A model generated the notes under the pieces. That model saw only the letters and a list, made by a program, of their open reading frames with translations, was not told the origin of the DNA and ran no database searches. 64,000 nt of DNA from Eublepharis macularius (lineage: Eukaryota > Chordata > Lepidosauria > Squamata > Eublepharidae), in contig NC_072791.1 of the NCBI RefSeq assembly GCF_028583425.1, positions 10,125,868 through 10,189,867 on the forward strand, written 5' to 3'. The position numbers were made by a program, and so were the translations under genes. Shown here in pieces: positions 46,113-56,612 of the stretch (positions are counted from its first letter, which is position 1; each line of letters opens with the position of its first letter).

Positions 46113-46264
46113 ACCATCTACTTGAAGAGAGGTGAAATTGACAGAGCCTTTGGCTCTGTCTTTTTAAACTACGCTTCCCGACTAACATTGTGTCTCCCCA
46201 TGCTTGAGCGTCCTCATATAAGATGTCTCGTGTAGAGAGACTCATAGAGCGGTGAGAACAAAGT

Positions 46265-46605
46265 CAGTATTATTATTATGCCTACAGTACAGATGGGGAA
46301 CTGGGGCTGAGAGGAGTGACTGACCCAAGGCCACCTGCTGAGCTCATGGCAGGAGTGGGAGTCAAATCAGCAGAGCGCTGATGCGCATCGCAACCATTTA
46401 ACCACTATAACGCTCTTCAACAGATTAGTGCCCCACTCAGAACAGTGAACAAAGTCAGTGTTGTTATTATCCTCACAATGGAGCTGGGGCTGAGAGGTGT
46501 GGCTTACCCGAGGCCACCTGCTGAGCTCATGGCAGTCACGGGATTCGAACTAGCAGGCTGTTGATTTGCAACCTAACCATTTAACCACTATGCTACAACA
46601 GTCCC
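46265..46605 (-). mobile_element. Two tRNA SINE family 2 copies in tandem
   Basis: Twice shows the reverse-complement body GGCCACCTGCTGAGCTCATG and head AACCATTTAACCACTAT, with TGGGACTGTTGTAGC at the right. B boxes are GAGTCAAATC and GATTCGAACT in reverse. Confidence 0.8.
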
Positions 46606-47226
46606 AGTTAGTTAAATAACTCAAGCAAACTGGACTCATGCTTATATGAAACCGGAAAGCCCTCCCTATGCCGGATGGTACAACGGCTGGTGCCTCAGCA
46701 CCTCTCAGGATCCACCTTTCTGAAGAACCTTATACTGCAAATTTTCAACACTGACACAAAGTTGAAAATTCATGCCCCAAACTGCCAGAACGCAAGAATC
46801 TGATCCAAAGTTTGGACCTTCAAGTAGAAACCATATGGCGTCTGTAAGAGATGCAATTTAAGAACTGGGATGGACACCCTTCCTTTCTGAATTCATTTCA
46901 GGACTTCGAAACGGACCTTGAGCCAACAGGGCCACCTACAGGAAGGGCCCATAGGCATCGGAAATCCTCTTCCAAGGTGGAGATGCAGGTGTGCCCTCAA
47001 CGACCCCCCCCCCTCCAAATTATCAGCATCTTATGATTTAAGCACTGGTACGAGCAAAGAAGACCCAAAACAGTCACCAGGAGTCCCGGGCTATTTAACC
47101 CTTCGTCTACCAAATACAGCCGCTGCTTTATAGGCAGTTTATGAAGCCTTTGGCCTCTCTGAAGCCCTCTTCATCCCACAGCACAAACCCAGCCGGGGTG
47201 TGTGTGTGTTCCCCCCGAACTCCTAC

Positions 47227-47350
47227 CTAGTAGCTGGTAGTGTTCTTTTCCCTTCGTGAGCATTTGGTTGACTGACGCAAGCAGTTTCTTGAGATGGGCA
47301 ATATCCTGACTTAGACTCACGGCTAAGTTCACGCCTTTATCGGTTCCTGC
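47227..47350 (-). CDS. KTN1: KTN1 penultimate exon, 41 residues plus one base
   Basis: The acceptor is CTGTTTCAG and the donor is CTACTAG|GTAGGA. The exon is 124 bp, phase 0 to phase 1. It encodes AGTDKGVNLAVSLSQDIAHL..., then a stretch ending KGKEHYQLL, and the first base (G) of the last codon. The human ending SVSLNQ...LLQAVNQQLTKEKEHYQVLE aligns. A second AG four bases inside the exon would shift the frame, so the upstream acceptor is chosen. Retention of the next intron would replace the final glutamate with a short glycine-rich tail. Confidence 0.93.
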
Positions 47351-47436
47351 CTGAAACAGAGAATGGGGAGGGGAGGAACAGTTAAGAAACAAGTCATCAG
47401 TAGCTGGGAGAGACAGAAGAACTGCCTCTCCTCCTA

Positions 47437-47951
47437 GGCCCTGTCATGACAGGTTCGCTCAATCTGAGCAGGGCCTTCTGAGGGTGGCACCCTGCAAATG
47501 GGCAAGACCAACAACTGCCTGTACATGTCCATTCTCTCCAGTGGCCCCCACCTTGGTTTGCTTCACGGGGTCGGAAAGGCTTCCACACTTGAGACTTTCC
47601 ACAAACTATGTAGAACGGAATTGTCCAGGAATAGGGCTGCAATATAATAGAATGACCCAGGAAGGTATCTCAGCACAGAGTACAGGCCTGTGGACTATAT
47701 CTTTTGGCTAGGAGGTTAAACATTTTCTACCAAGTTATCTGTTGCTCTTGCTCCATCATATCTCTACTTAATACCATTTCTTGCATTTTTTTAGCATGCC
47801 CTGTTTAATACTTATGCCATGTTTCCAATTTCTGCAAACCTGGTCTGATATCACTGTTTATTAGATGCCTCCTCATCCTATTGCCTGTTTTAACTTACAC
47901 TACCTGATCTGCCTGGAGCCTCTGAGAAAGGCAGAATACAAATAACATAAA
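47437..47951 (+). mobile_element. CR1/L2-like LINE 3' end in a KTN1 intron
   Basis: Early part GCTCAATCTGAGCAGGGCCT; later ACACTACCTGATCTGCCTGG and CTCTGAGAAAGGCAGAATAC. Decayed relative to the copy at 30970. The Helitron copy begins at its 3' end. Confidence 0.6.
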
Positions 47952-48702
47952 TCCTACTACATAAAAGCCAAGCCATATTGGCAACGAGTCACTTTTTATC
48001 CTGGCGCAGACGTACTGGGGTCCCTGCGGGTACACCTGTATCAGGGCCGATTCCAGACGACTAACCTTAAATCGCTCCATGCCGCCCTCTTCCGGATCGC
48101 GACGGGGAAAATGCGAAATATCGCGTTTCCTCGCGCGAGTTTTGCGCGTTGTCGCGCAAAACTCGCGCGAGGAAACGCGATATTTCGCATTTTCCCCGTC
48201 GCGATCCGGAAGAGGGCGGCATGGAGCGATTTAAGGTTAGTCGTCTGGAATCGGCCCAGGTTAAAAGGTGAGTTGTCAGCACGGCATGCCATTGCAGCCG
48301 CTGCAAGACCTGGGGATGGCCTCTGAGGGGCTGCGGAGGCAGCAGGAAGGCTGCGCTGGGGGGGGGGGCAGGGCCCCGCAGCCGTGGTAGCAGCAAGGCC
48401 TGGCCCAGTGGCGGCCCCGCAGCAGACTGGGGTGGCCCTGGAGTGCTCCTGTGCTCCACAGTGGGCTGATTTCAGCCCGTTTGAGGCTGAATTGGCCCCG
48501 CTTGGAGCTGAAATTGGCCCACTGCAGAGCACAGGAGTCATCTTCTAGAGCCTGTTTTTTGAGGCCTGGTGCAGCGGCTTGGCAGCCCATTGGGGCACAG
48601 GGTGGGGCGGCAGGGCAAGGCAATGCGGTGGCCCAGCACACAGCCTAAGTCCCCGCAGCTAGAGCCCATTGTATTGTTTCACACAACAGGCTCTGGGGCT
48701 AG
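47952..48702 (+). mobile_element. Non-autonomous Helitron-like element, copy 2
   Basis: Starts TCCTACTACATAAAAGCC after A and ends GGCTCTGGGGCTAG before T. A terminal stem-loop (AGAGCC ... GGCTCT) lies at 48661-48694. The middle is GC-rich with GTGCTCCTGTGCTCCACAG modules, unlike the minisatellite of copy 1. A perfect hairpin MITE (48045-48256) is inserted in it. Confidence 0.72.
48045..48256. mobile_element. Perfect hairpin MITE, family F, 104-bp arms
   Basis: Ends GGCCGATTCCAGACGACTAA and its exact mirror. Two 104-bp arms are perfectly complementary around a TTGT loop, with CAG on both sides. The arms are CpG-rich (TCGCGCGAG, CGATCCGG) and free of CpG decay, so the insertion looks very recent. 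It lies in a KTN1 intron, inside a Helitron. Confidence 0.88.
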
Positions 48703-49465
48703 TAGATAAATAATGCTGAATTTTATGATATAAGAGAAGCAACTTGTGTCAAACAGAGCTTCTATCATTAAAAAGCCCTCCAAAAATATAGAAAACCCGA
48801 ACGCTTAGGCGAGTTCTTCAGGCCACACTAGCTTTCTACATGCAGAGAATCCGGGAAGCATTTTGTCACGAGAGCCCCACATGCAGTCTGAACTAGGCCA
48901 CAGCTGCGTAAAAAAGATCTCAAGAGACTCCACGGAAGTCTCTCCAGAAACAACCACAAAGGGGAAAGAAGTGACCCTCCCCTTCAACAGGAATCTGGTT
49001 GACTTGCCCAGTGCATTGCCACAGTGCCATCTGCTGGTAGGAAAGGTCATGGCTGGTCTGAGACATCTGGAGCATAAACCCCCATCAGACAGGCGGGCCA
49101 CAATATCGCTGTGGGTCGCCTGCAGAGCTCCAGATTTATGCAGTGTCCGAGTCCTGGGGTACATGGGGAAGAGGGCTGAACGTGTGGCCCGATTCTTCGT
49201 TCTACAAACTGGGGGCCTAACCAAAAGATCAAGCTCCCATTAAGGGCTTGCGCGATCGAGTGAGGAGGAATGACAGCTCCTGAGCAGGAGACTGGGATTC
49301 AGTTTTCAGGGCGGTTGTGATTTTGCTGTCAAGGCTTCTGTTTTGTGGGAATTCAGGAAAAATGCATGCTGTGGGACTGGGTCCAGACTCCAGCTTCTCC
49401 TGACAGTCTCATTTAAAAAGAAAGAAACAAGCTTCTAGCCCTCATGGCTGGGAAGATAAGTGATT

Positions 49466-49861
49466 CAAAAAGGCTTTGTTACTCAGATAGGAGGGCTGTA
49501 TTGTAGGGATGCTTCAGTAATGAGTTCGGGACCACAGACTTCACCACATCACCTTACATACTATCTGTTGCCTTAAGCAGGTGCTCCTATGTGCTACCTG
49601 TGCTTCAAATATGATCCTACTGGATAGTTCTATGTTGTCTAATGTCAGTCCTAGAACTGCTTATGCTCTGCTTCAGCATTTCTTCAACTCTGTATTAGAT
49701 TTTTGCTAATGCTGTGTCTTTGTAAACTTGCATTTATTTTCCATATGGCATCGTTTATGGAAATGTCCTTGATACTGACTGTACTAATCTTGCACAGTGT
49801 AATCCGCCTTGAGTTTCAGTAAGAAAGGCGGACTATAAATGACAAACAAACAAACAAACAT
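49466..49861 (+). mobile_element. CR1/L2-like LINE 3' end
   Basis: Contains GGGAGGGCTGTATTG-like start, GTTCGGGACCACAGACTTCA and TAATCCGCCTTGAGTTTCAG, ending (CAAA)n at about 49845-49861. Confidence 0.75.
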
Positions 49862-50466
49862 GAAGGGGCATGGACAACATTTTCTGTAGTCTTAGAAGCC
49901 AGAGGGGTAACCAGATATGGCTGACAGTGATTGGGAATGGAGTTTCAGTGCCAGGCATAACTTCTTGCTCTACCAACCCCAAGTAATAAAAAAAAAATCA
50001 TTGAGGAATTACGCAATTTGCTGTACTTGCATGATTTATGCAATTTAGTTGCAGAACTAAGATTGCCTGGATGTACCAGTTTCAGTTTTCAAGCACAAGA
50101 GTGGAACAGTCCTATTCTCAGTGTGGCTTGGGCCCACTTCTTCTCTCAATCTCAGTTTGCAAACATGGAACAACACTGACCGGCCTCCTCAAAGTGGAGA
50201 ACATCATCCATTAGGACGGAAGTGGTGCTGAGCAAGATTCGTACCCCGAATCATCAAAGCGGTAGTCGAGTGTCCTAACAGTTCGACTATCACACCAATG
50301 AACTTTGCCCCACTCTTGACACTGGGAAAGAATTCTTGGCCCTTTTGTGTGTTCTGTGACGTTTGCTTTAGCCAACTTGCCTCCCAGCTCCGTGCTTGAC
50401 AGGGGAGGGGAGGAATGCACAGTACAAATATTCCAGTTAATAAATTACTTGCCAAGTTTCACTCAC

Positions 50467-50559
50467 CGTCTGAGAACAAACGTCGCTATTCTCGATCACA
50501 TCGGTGTCTCCCGTAACTTTTCCTAGTTCCCTTTCAAGAGTCACCAACGACTCCTGGGC
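50467..50559 (-). CDS. KTN1: KTN1 coding exon, 31 residues
   Basis: The acceptor is CTCCCTTAAG and the donor is ACG|GTGAGT. The 93-bp phase-0 exon encodes AQESLVTLERELGKVTGDTD..., followed by VIENSDVCSQT. The GDT.VIENSDV block is a kinectin signature absent from RRBP1. The N-terminal half has diverged while the acidic VIENSDV block is kept. Confidence 0.94.
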
Positions 50560-50770
50560 CTTAAGGGAGAAAGTAGTAGATTGTTAAAAGGTAAAAAAAG
50601 CAAAGCTTCTAGAAGGCTACTTAGTGCTCATCTGTTCCTAAAGCGACACTGAACCTCCTAGGAAACGGATGATTCAATCTAGATCTTCTCCTCCGGCAGG
50701 CCAGAAATCTATTTTGAACTTTTGGCTGACTACAGTATGAAAACCACTAGCTGATGCCACACAGATATAC

Positions 50771-50985
50771 AATAGTAAAGAGTCCAGTAGCACCTTTCAG
50801 ATTAACCTACTTTATTGTAGCATAAGCTTTCGAGAACCACAGCTCTCTTCATCAGATGCATGCATTTGCCGAAGAGAGCTGTGGTTCTTGAAAGCTTATG
50901 CTACAATAAAGTTGGTTAGTCTGAAAGGTGCTATTGGACTCTTTACTATTTTGCAACTACAGACTAAAACGGCTAACTTCTCTGG
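50771..50985. mobile_element. Palindromic Penelope-like repeat (family P), copy 2
   Basis: Left AGAGTCCAGTAGCACCTTTC, right GAAAGGTGCTATTGGACTCT, joined at AGATGCATGCATTTGCC. Followed by GCAACTACAGACTAAAACGG. Near-intact. Confidence 0.8.
50818..50855 (-). ncRNA. Hammerhead-like core in family P, canonical CUGAUGA
   Basis: Minus strand reads CTGATGA (50855-50849), stem II GAGAGC/GTTCTC around TGTG, GAAA (50831-50828), helix III GC/GC with loop TTAT, then TA as cleavage site. Helix I is not evident in the flanks. The core order fits type I hammerheads known from Penelope-like elements. Confidence 0.45.
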
Positions 50986-50999
50986 ATCTATGAACGTAG

Positions 51000-51900
51000 A
51001 TATGCAGCTATCGTTGTGATGGGGGGGGGAGGCGGGTTATGTTTGCCATTTCCATGTTGCAATGACCAGGAGTGTGGTCCAGTGCATTTTGTGTATGAAG
51101 ACACTCACAAACACACACCTTCCAGACTCTCTTCTCAGCAGGGGATGGGCCATCTGGAGGGATGCTCCCCCACTGCAATGCAGATCCAGAGTTTACTTTT
51201 GCCTATAGCAAGAACAATCCTACAGGTCTGGCTGGCTAGCAATGGTGCTTTCCTCTGCTCCCAAAAGCCTTCCCCTGCTACATGAGGCTCTCAAATTGTG
51301 TAAAAACCTCTTCCATCAGGAGAGGTCTCCTTGAGCCAGAGGAAAGTGTCAACTCAATGCACATCAGGATAGGACCTAATTGGAGCTCCTGACCTACCAA
51401 CTGGGTGCTATTTCGACTGCAAACACCAAGTGTGCAATCTCAGAGGCGTGAATTTATCCATGTTCACACCACCTCGGTCTTACTTGTAGGGTTCAATACC
51501 CTTTTCGTCCAAGCACAGCATCTCCCTGGCATCATCATCATCATCATCCCCACCACCACCACATTCGATTTATATACCGCCCTTCAGAACAAAGCAGAAT
51601 TAGTGGACTGGCCCATGTTCTGACAATCGCACTAACCGTAGCTAGTTCTAGTTTAAGCAAACCAATGGTTTCATGTGATGTCTGAAAAGAGACAAATAGT
51701 TATTGCAAGTTTCTGGGTTGTGTATTTGTTGCTTGGCGGCCCAGGGGACCTGAGGACTATAGGTTGGTCTGGAAATCCCCATAATGAATAAATTAGTTCC
51801 TACAAACAAGGAAATCTGAAATATTACATTTTCCGGTGTATGTTGTAAGGCTGCCAGCTGCAACGAGAGGTCATGCAGTCAAAGAAAAAGGGCAAAATGC
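51000..51900. other. KTN1 intron sequence, few recognised repeats
   Basis: A tRNA SINE family 1 tail remnant (minus) is at 51555-51595 (CGATTTATATACCGCCCTTC). The rest has no recognised feature. Confidence 0.5.
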
Positions 51901-52119
51901 CAATACTGATTTGGGGAACACCTTCAACCTTCACAACATGATGGTTTTGTGCCTCTGACGGCATAGGATAAAATATTGGAAGTTTAAAAGTTCCTTTTGT
52001 AGGCTCTGGTATGTCTAGGAATGATCTTGAGTCTGATTAAGGAGTGAATGAAGAGAGTTTATTCAGGAACTACATCTTTGACAGAAAGGAGAGAAACAGA
52101 ATAGATACTAACTACCATA

Positions 52120-52353
52120 GGGCCAAGCTACAAGTGATGAATGACACAGGTTGGGCACTTATCAGCTTCCCTCAAGTTTTGATGGGAAATGTAGGCGTCC
52201 TCGTCTTGCAGCTTGGCTCTCCAGCTGCTGCCCAATGGACTTTTCAACTGTCACTTGTCCAACATTCCGCCAAGCTGCCTACATTTCCCATCAAAACTTG
52301 AGGGAAGCTGGCAAGTGTCCAACCTGTGTCATTCGTCACTCGTAGTTTGGCCC
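52120..52353. mobile_element. Palindromic MITE (family G), copy 3
   Basis: Ends GGGCCAAGCTACAAGTGATG and GTCACTCGTAGTTTGGCCC. Inner mirrored CCCTCAAGTTTTGATGGGAA is shared with the copies at 20761 and 56034. Confidence 0.78.
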
Positions 52354-52483
52354 TCAGTAAACAGGGAGGAGGGACTTCCGGGAAGAAACAGGAAGAAGGA
52401 AGTAGCCTAAGAATACCAATCTGGAGACACAACAAGAAGGACAGAAGAGAGGAGGAAAGAAGGATCCCACTTGGCCATCTATC

Positions 52484-52893
52484 TGTCAGAGACTGCCAGC
52501 TCGGATCTCAAATAACTTCACTGCACGAGTCCAAGGATGCATGAGTTAAAGCTTTTAATGATAACCTAAGAGTTCAGTACAGAAAGACTTTCTTGATAGG
52601 AATGGCTGTCCCCTTCCCGGTTAAGCATTAAATTCTTCAGGCACTACCCACCCCTTCAGGCACTGCCCATTCTACCCTACCCGTTCTCATCTATGCAGAG
52701 AAAGAAAGTACAGTGACAGAAAGCAGAACTGTTATGATTAAAAATCCTTGGCCATGCTGATAACTGCCTTCCTCCTTAGCGTCTCCCAGCTTCTCAAGCT
52801 GCATCTCCAGCGCTCCCAAAGAAGATCAGGCCTGCAGCACACCAGTGAACCCCCAAACCCCCATACAGTATGGCAGGGGCCACGAACCTGACA
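52484..52893. mobile_element. Solo-LTR-like fossil in a KTN1 intron
   Basis: A 410-bp unit starting TGTCAGAGACTGCC and ending GAACCTGACA, thus TG...CA with a short inverted TGTCAG/CTGACA. Flanks CTATC and CTAAC suggest a 5-bp target duplication (4 of 5). Related to 27063-27802. Non-coding; superfamily undecided; moderately old. Confidence 0.5.
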
Positions 52894-52986
52894 CTAACCT
52901 AACTGTCGGAACCGCTGACCCTTGCAGGTATTCTGTGCCTTCTGCCTTCTCTGTACGCAAGACCTTGTATTTCCAACACTACTTAC

Positions 52987-53070
52987 CTTCGGCAAATCCA
53001 TGGTTACGCTCTGCCTCTCATTCTGGTCTATTTTAAGCTTGGATAACGTCTCACTCAACTGGGTTTTCAG
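52987..53070 (-). CDS. KTN1: KTN1 coding exon, 28 residues
   Basis: The acceptor is a T-rich tract ending TTTTGCAG and the donor is AAG|GTAAGT. The 84-bp phase-0 exon encodes LKTQLSETLSKLKIDQNERQ..., ending MDLPK. The LK.QL.ETL.KL...QNERQ pattern fits kinectin. The proline near the end would kink the coil; I recall DLHK at that place in human. A solo-LTR fossil ends about 95 bp downstream of the donor. Confidence 0.94.
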
Positions 53071-53834
53071 CTGCAAAAAAAAAAGGCGAAGCCAGTTAAA
53101 AGAGACCTCCACGAGCCACAGAACTGCTTGGGATGAATACAAAATGACGATTTATAACAACAGGGATTAGTTTTCGATACATACTACGAAAAACTTTTGG
53201 TGGAAAAAGGTTCCATTTGCAGAGTTGATGAAAGCAGACAAACAGATACAAAAAGTCTGAAACAGAGGGTTAGAAACATGGAGAGGGGGCCTGAACAGCC
53301 TTTCAAATTGTTTTAACGCCTTGCTGATACTACCAGAGAAATTGCACCAAACCAGAGAAATGTTCACAAATATTCATCTGTTGTAGTGGACCGTTCAGTG
53401 GTTGGCTTAATGCCTTCTTGGCCTGCAGAATAGCAAGATGACTCAATCGCCCTCTCTGACGCCCTCTTCCCAGGGACTGGGCATTTTAAAAACGAACCTC
53501 CCGAAGCTTCTGGTATCTCCACCATCTTCGGCAAAATGAGTCAACACTGCCACACGGAGTGGCTTTAAAGCACAAGGACTCTTCTCGTCTTCCCAAACTC
53601 AGGACCGTTGCTATTTAATCCTTGCCCTGCGTGTGTTTGGACGTGATTAAATATACATTTCTACTCTTGGAGACAACCCTGAACAAAAAGCATCTCCGTG
53701 TGAGAACGATGGGGGACTCCGCCTTGTGATACCATTTCCCCATCCCAAATGATGCCACAACTTGGCTTCTCCTATGGAAGTTCACATGTTTGTTTTTAGG
53801 ACTAGAAGGCTCATTTAGACTGGGAGTGTGACAA

Positions 53835-54281
53835 CAAGTGACTTTCTTCACGTGGAGAACACTAGATTTTTCTCTCAAGGTTACCTGGGAAGTGAAGTCC
53901 GAGTGGTCCTTCCCCTCTCTGTTAGAATTGCTGCCTGAAGAGCCACAAGAGGGCTTCGTCTGGGGGCGGGCAGCTGCTACTTTCTCCCAGGGCGTCCTGC
54001 GGGCTGCTTGCTTCCAGGGAGCTGCTCTGGAGAAAGTGGCCGCGTCGGTGAAGCTTCAGCCGCAGCGGCAGTGGAAGGATCTGATTCTTCTGCTGTCGTT
54101 GCGGCTGAAGCTTCACCGACACACCCTGGGAGAAAGTAGCAGCGGCCCGCCCCCAAACGAAGCCCTCTTGTGCCTCTTCAGGCAGCGATTCTAACAGAGA
54201 GGGGAAGGACCACTCGGACTTCACTTCCCAGGTAACCTTGCGAGAAAAATCTAGTGTTCTCCACGTGAAGAAAGTCACTTG
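53835..54281. mobile_element. Large palindromic element in a KTN1 intron
   Basis: Ends CAAGTGACTTTCTTCACGTG and CACGTGAAGAAAGTCACTTG. Arms of about 200 bp are nearly identical; the left arm has about 48 extra bp. Each strand can be read as a similar 118-codon frame starting MTFFTWRTLDFS, a consequence of the palindrome. No clear target duplication. Transposon class unknown. Confidence 0.75.
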
Positions 54282-54629
54282 CAGCTTTGCTCTGAGCCAT
54301 CCTGTTCAAAACAATACAGATTTCCCCCCACCTCCGCAATCACTTTGCCCTGCTCTCCCCAGCTCAAGCAAATCAGCAATTCCCAGCCTGCAGCGGAGCC
54401 CATTGCTCCTGCGTGCCATGAAAGCCGTTCTCCAGATGAAAGCATTGAGGCAAAGAAGCGGGAAGAAAGCATGCTGGCCACGGTGTTGTTATTAAGAGTC
54501 AGACAGACTGCAGCAGTACTATGAACTGACAATAACAAGGAGGAGCCGAGGCGGTTAGCAGACAGAGAGGATTCAGAAAGGATTCTCCACTCGGGCATAA
54601 ATGAGTTCGGTGGAGGGCGGGCCTCTTAC

Positions 54630-54713
54630 CAAATTTAACTCTTCATTCTGCCTTACTGCTTCAGAGTATGAATCATCAAGTTTTTTCTGCAATTCAGTCA
54701 AGAGATCTTTGAG
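54630..54713 (-). CDS. KTN1: KTN1 coding exon, 28 residues
   Basis: The acceptor is TTCATTTCAG and the donor is TTG|GTAAGA. The 84-bp phase-0 exon encodes LKDLLTELQKKLDDSYSEAV..., ending NEELNL, which matches my memory of the human exon at essentially every position. This is the most conserved segment in the window. The kinesin-interacting region of kinectin is reported in the C-terminal coiled coil, which includes this area; that assignment is from the literature, not the sequence. Confidence 0.97.
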
Positions 54714-54937
54714 CTGAAATGAAGTTTTCAGAGGCTTTAGGATCAGTTGGACACCCCTTTCCCCACCCCCCCCACTTCCGTTCAGATCACTACGTCCGTC
54801 TGCCGTGAAACCACAAGCACCAACCTCTCGTTCACTTTGCCAAGCAAGCATTTTGTCACTGGGCCAGCCAAGTTCACGCTTGAATGGGGAGGAATGAGAA
54901 AAGCAAAACGGTTGCTGCATTTGGGCAGGCTGTTTAC

Positions 54938-55021
54938 CTCTCGGACTTCTGAAACGTACGTCGATCGCTCTATTTCTGCTTTCTCCAGTTCGTGTTCCAG
55001 ATGTTCCCGCTCCTTTTTAAG
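54938..55021 (-). CDS. KTN1: KTN1 coding exon, 28 residues
   Basis: The acceptor is TTTTTGTAG and the donor is GAG|GTAAAC. The 84-bp phase-0 exon encodes LKKEREHLEHELEKAEIERS..., ending VSEVRE. EREHLE.ELEKAE.ERSTYV.EVRE is nearly identical to mammalian kinectin, so this is one of the strongest identity anchors. The next exon follows after a 224-bp intron. Confidence 0.96.
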
Positions 55022-55829
55022 CTACAAAAACACAACCCCAAACGCCACAATTTAGGCACGTATTCTCCTCCAGCTATTTCCATTTGTCAACGGCAAGTTA
55101 ACCTTTTCGAGCATACAGCTGTATTGTTCTTCAACTTCACTGAGGCCTAACTTGCTGGTTAAATCTGATGCGCTGATCAGGACTTGCTTACACTGCACAG
55201 TGTGTTAGATCAGGCACCTGCTTTGGAGCCAGCTGCCTCAAATTTCTGATTAACTGGGTGTGGGTGGGTGGGTGGGGGGGAAGTATTTTGATAAATAAAT
55301 TACTTTGGAGAAGCCCAAGTGACTTATACGGCAAATAATCTCTTTTCTCAGCTTAGGCTGATGAGCCCGCTGTGCCTTCTCACAGATGGAGAGCTTGTTT
55401 GTGGTTGAGCATGCTATAGCAACATCGAGACCAGACTGTTGCAAGAGGCTGTAACGTGGATGTACCTTTACAGTCTATTCCAGACCTTCAGCCGGTTTAA
55501 AATGCTGCCGCTAAGCCACTAACTGGGCCCAGCCAATCTCAACCCCTCTTCCCAGTGTTCAAAGATCCTTGCTGGAGTCTAAGCCGTTTTCAGATGCGAT
55601 CCCAAATGCTAGCGTTGATCGGCAAAGCCTTATACAGCTGAAGACTTGGGTAGCTGGTGTTTTCTTTGGGAGAGGGGTTAATGGGTTTTAACTTGGAATT
55701 GTAAGCCACCTTTGAGCCATAAGGGAAAGGTGAGGAATGAAGATTTTCATAAACTGATCTTTGAGGTTCTGCTCTGAGGTCCAGCGAATGGTAACAGGGG
55801 AAGGGCCTTCTTTGGGTTGTCTCCCATTG

Positions 55830-56300
55830 GTGAAATGTATTTATTTACACCCCACCTTTCTCCCCAATGAGGATCCAACACAGCTTATATCATTCTCCCT
55901 CTCCTCCATTTTATCTTTGCAACAACCTTGTGAGGAAGAATTAGACTGCAAGGGAGTGACAGGCCTGAGTTCACCCAGCAAGCTTCCATGGCAGAGTGGG
56001 GATTTGAACCTGGGTCTTCAAATCCTAGTCTAAGAGCAGAACTACAAGTGACAAAAGGCACAGATTGGACACTTGTCTGCTTCCCTCAAGTTTTGATGGG
56101 AAATGTAGGCATCCTGGTCTCGCAGCTTGGCTCCCTGACTGCTGTCCAATGGACTTTTCAACTGTCGCTTGCCCAACATTCCGCCAAGCTGCCTACATTT
56201 TCCATCAAAACTTGAGGGAAGCTGACAAGTGTCCAACCTGTGCCTTTTGTCACTTGTAGTTCTGCTCTAAGTCTCTAGCCACTGCACAACAATGCTCTGG
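55830..56300 (-). mobile_element. tRNA-derived SINE, split by a family G MITE
   Basis: Contains TTTACACCCCACCTTTCTCC, AACAACCTTGTGAGGAAG and GAACCTGGGTCTTCAAATCC, resuming after the MITE with CTCTAGCCACTGCACAAC. Confidence 0.72.
56034..56267. mobile_element. Palindromic MITE (family G), copy 4
   Basis: Ends GAGCAGAACTACAAGTGACA and TGTCACTTGTAGTTCTGCTC (with one to two mismatches), flanked by TAA on both sides. Lies within the SINE at 55830-56300. Confidence 0.82.
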
Positions 56301-56612
56301 AGACATCGGCATACTGCCAACTGTTTTTGTTCAGAAGCGTATTAAAGCACGCTTACGGCCTCAGGGTTTTAAATGCATGGTTTTGCTTCAACGACTCTGA
56401 CATGTGTTAATAACTGTTTTTAAAGGTATTGCTTTCATCAGGGATGCTGCAAAAATTTTGTTTGGTTTGGTAGCCCAATCCCAATCCAGTATCACTCATA
56501 GCAATAAGATAATTTCTAGACTAATAAGACCTCATACTAACTGTGTTAATAAAAGGAACCACTTTAAGCTTAATTTTTATTTTTTGTAAAGAGTTTGGTG
56601 TCAATAATAGAG

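Noticed and set aside
53838-54278. Two 118-codon frames as host genes
   Set aside because: They are mirror images created by a palindromic element and lie inside a KTN1 intron without splice sites.
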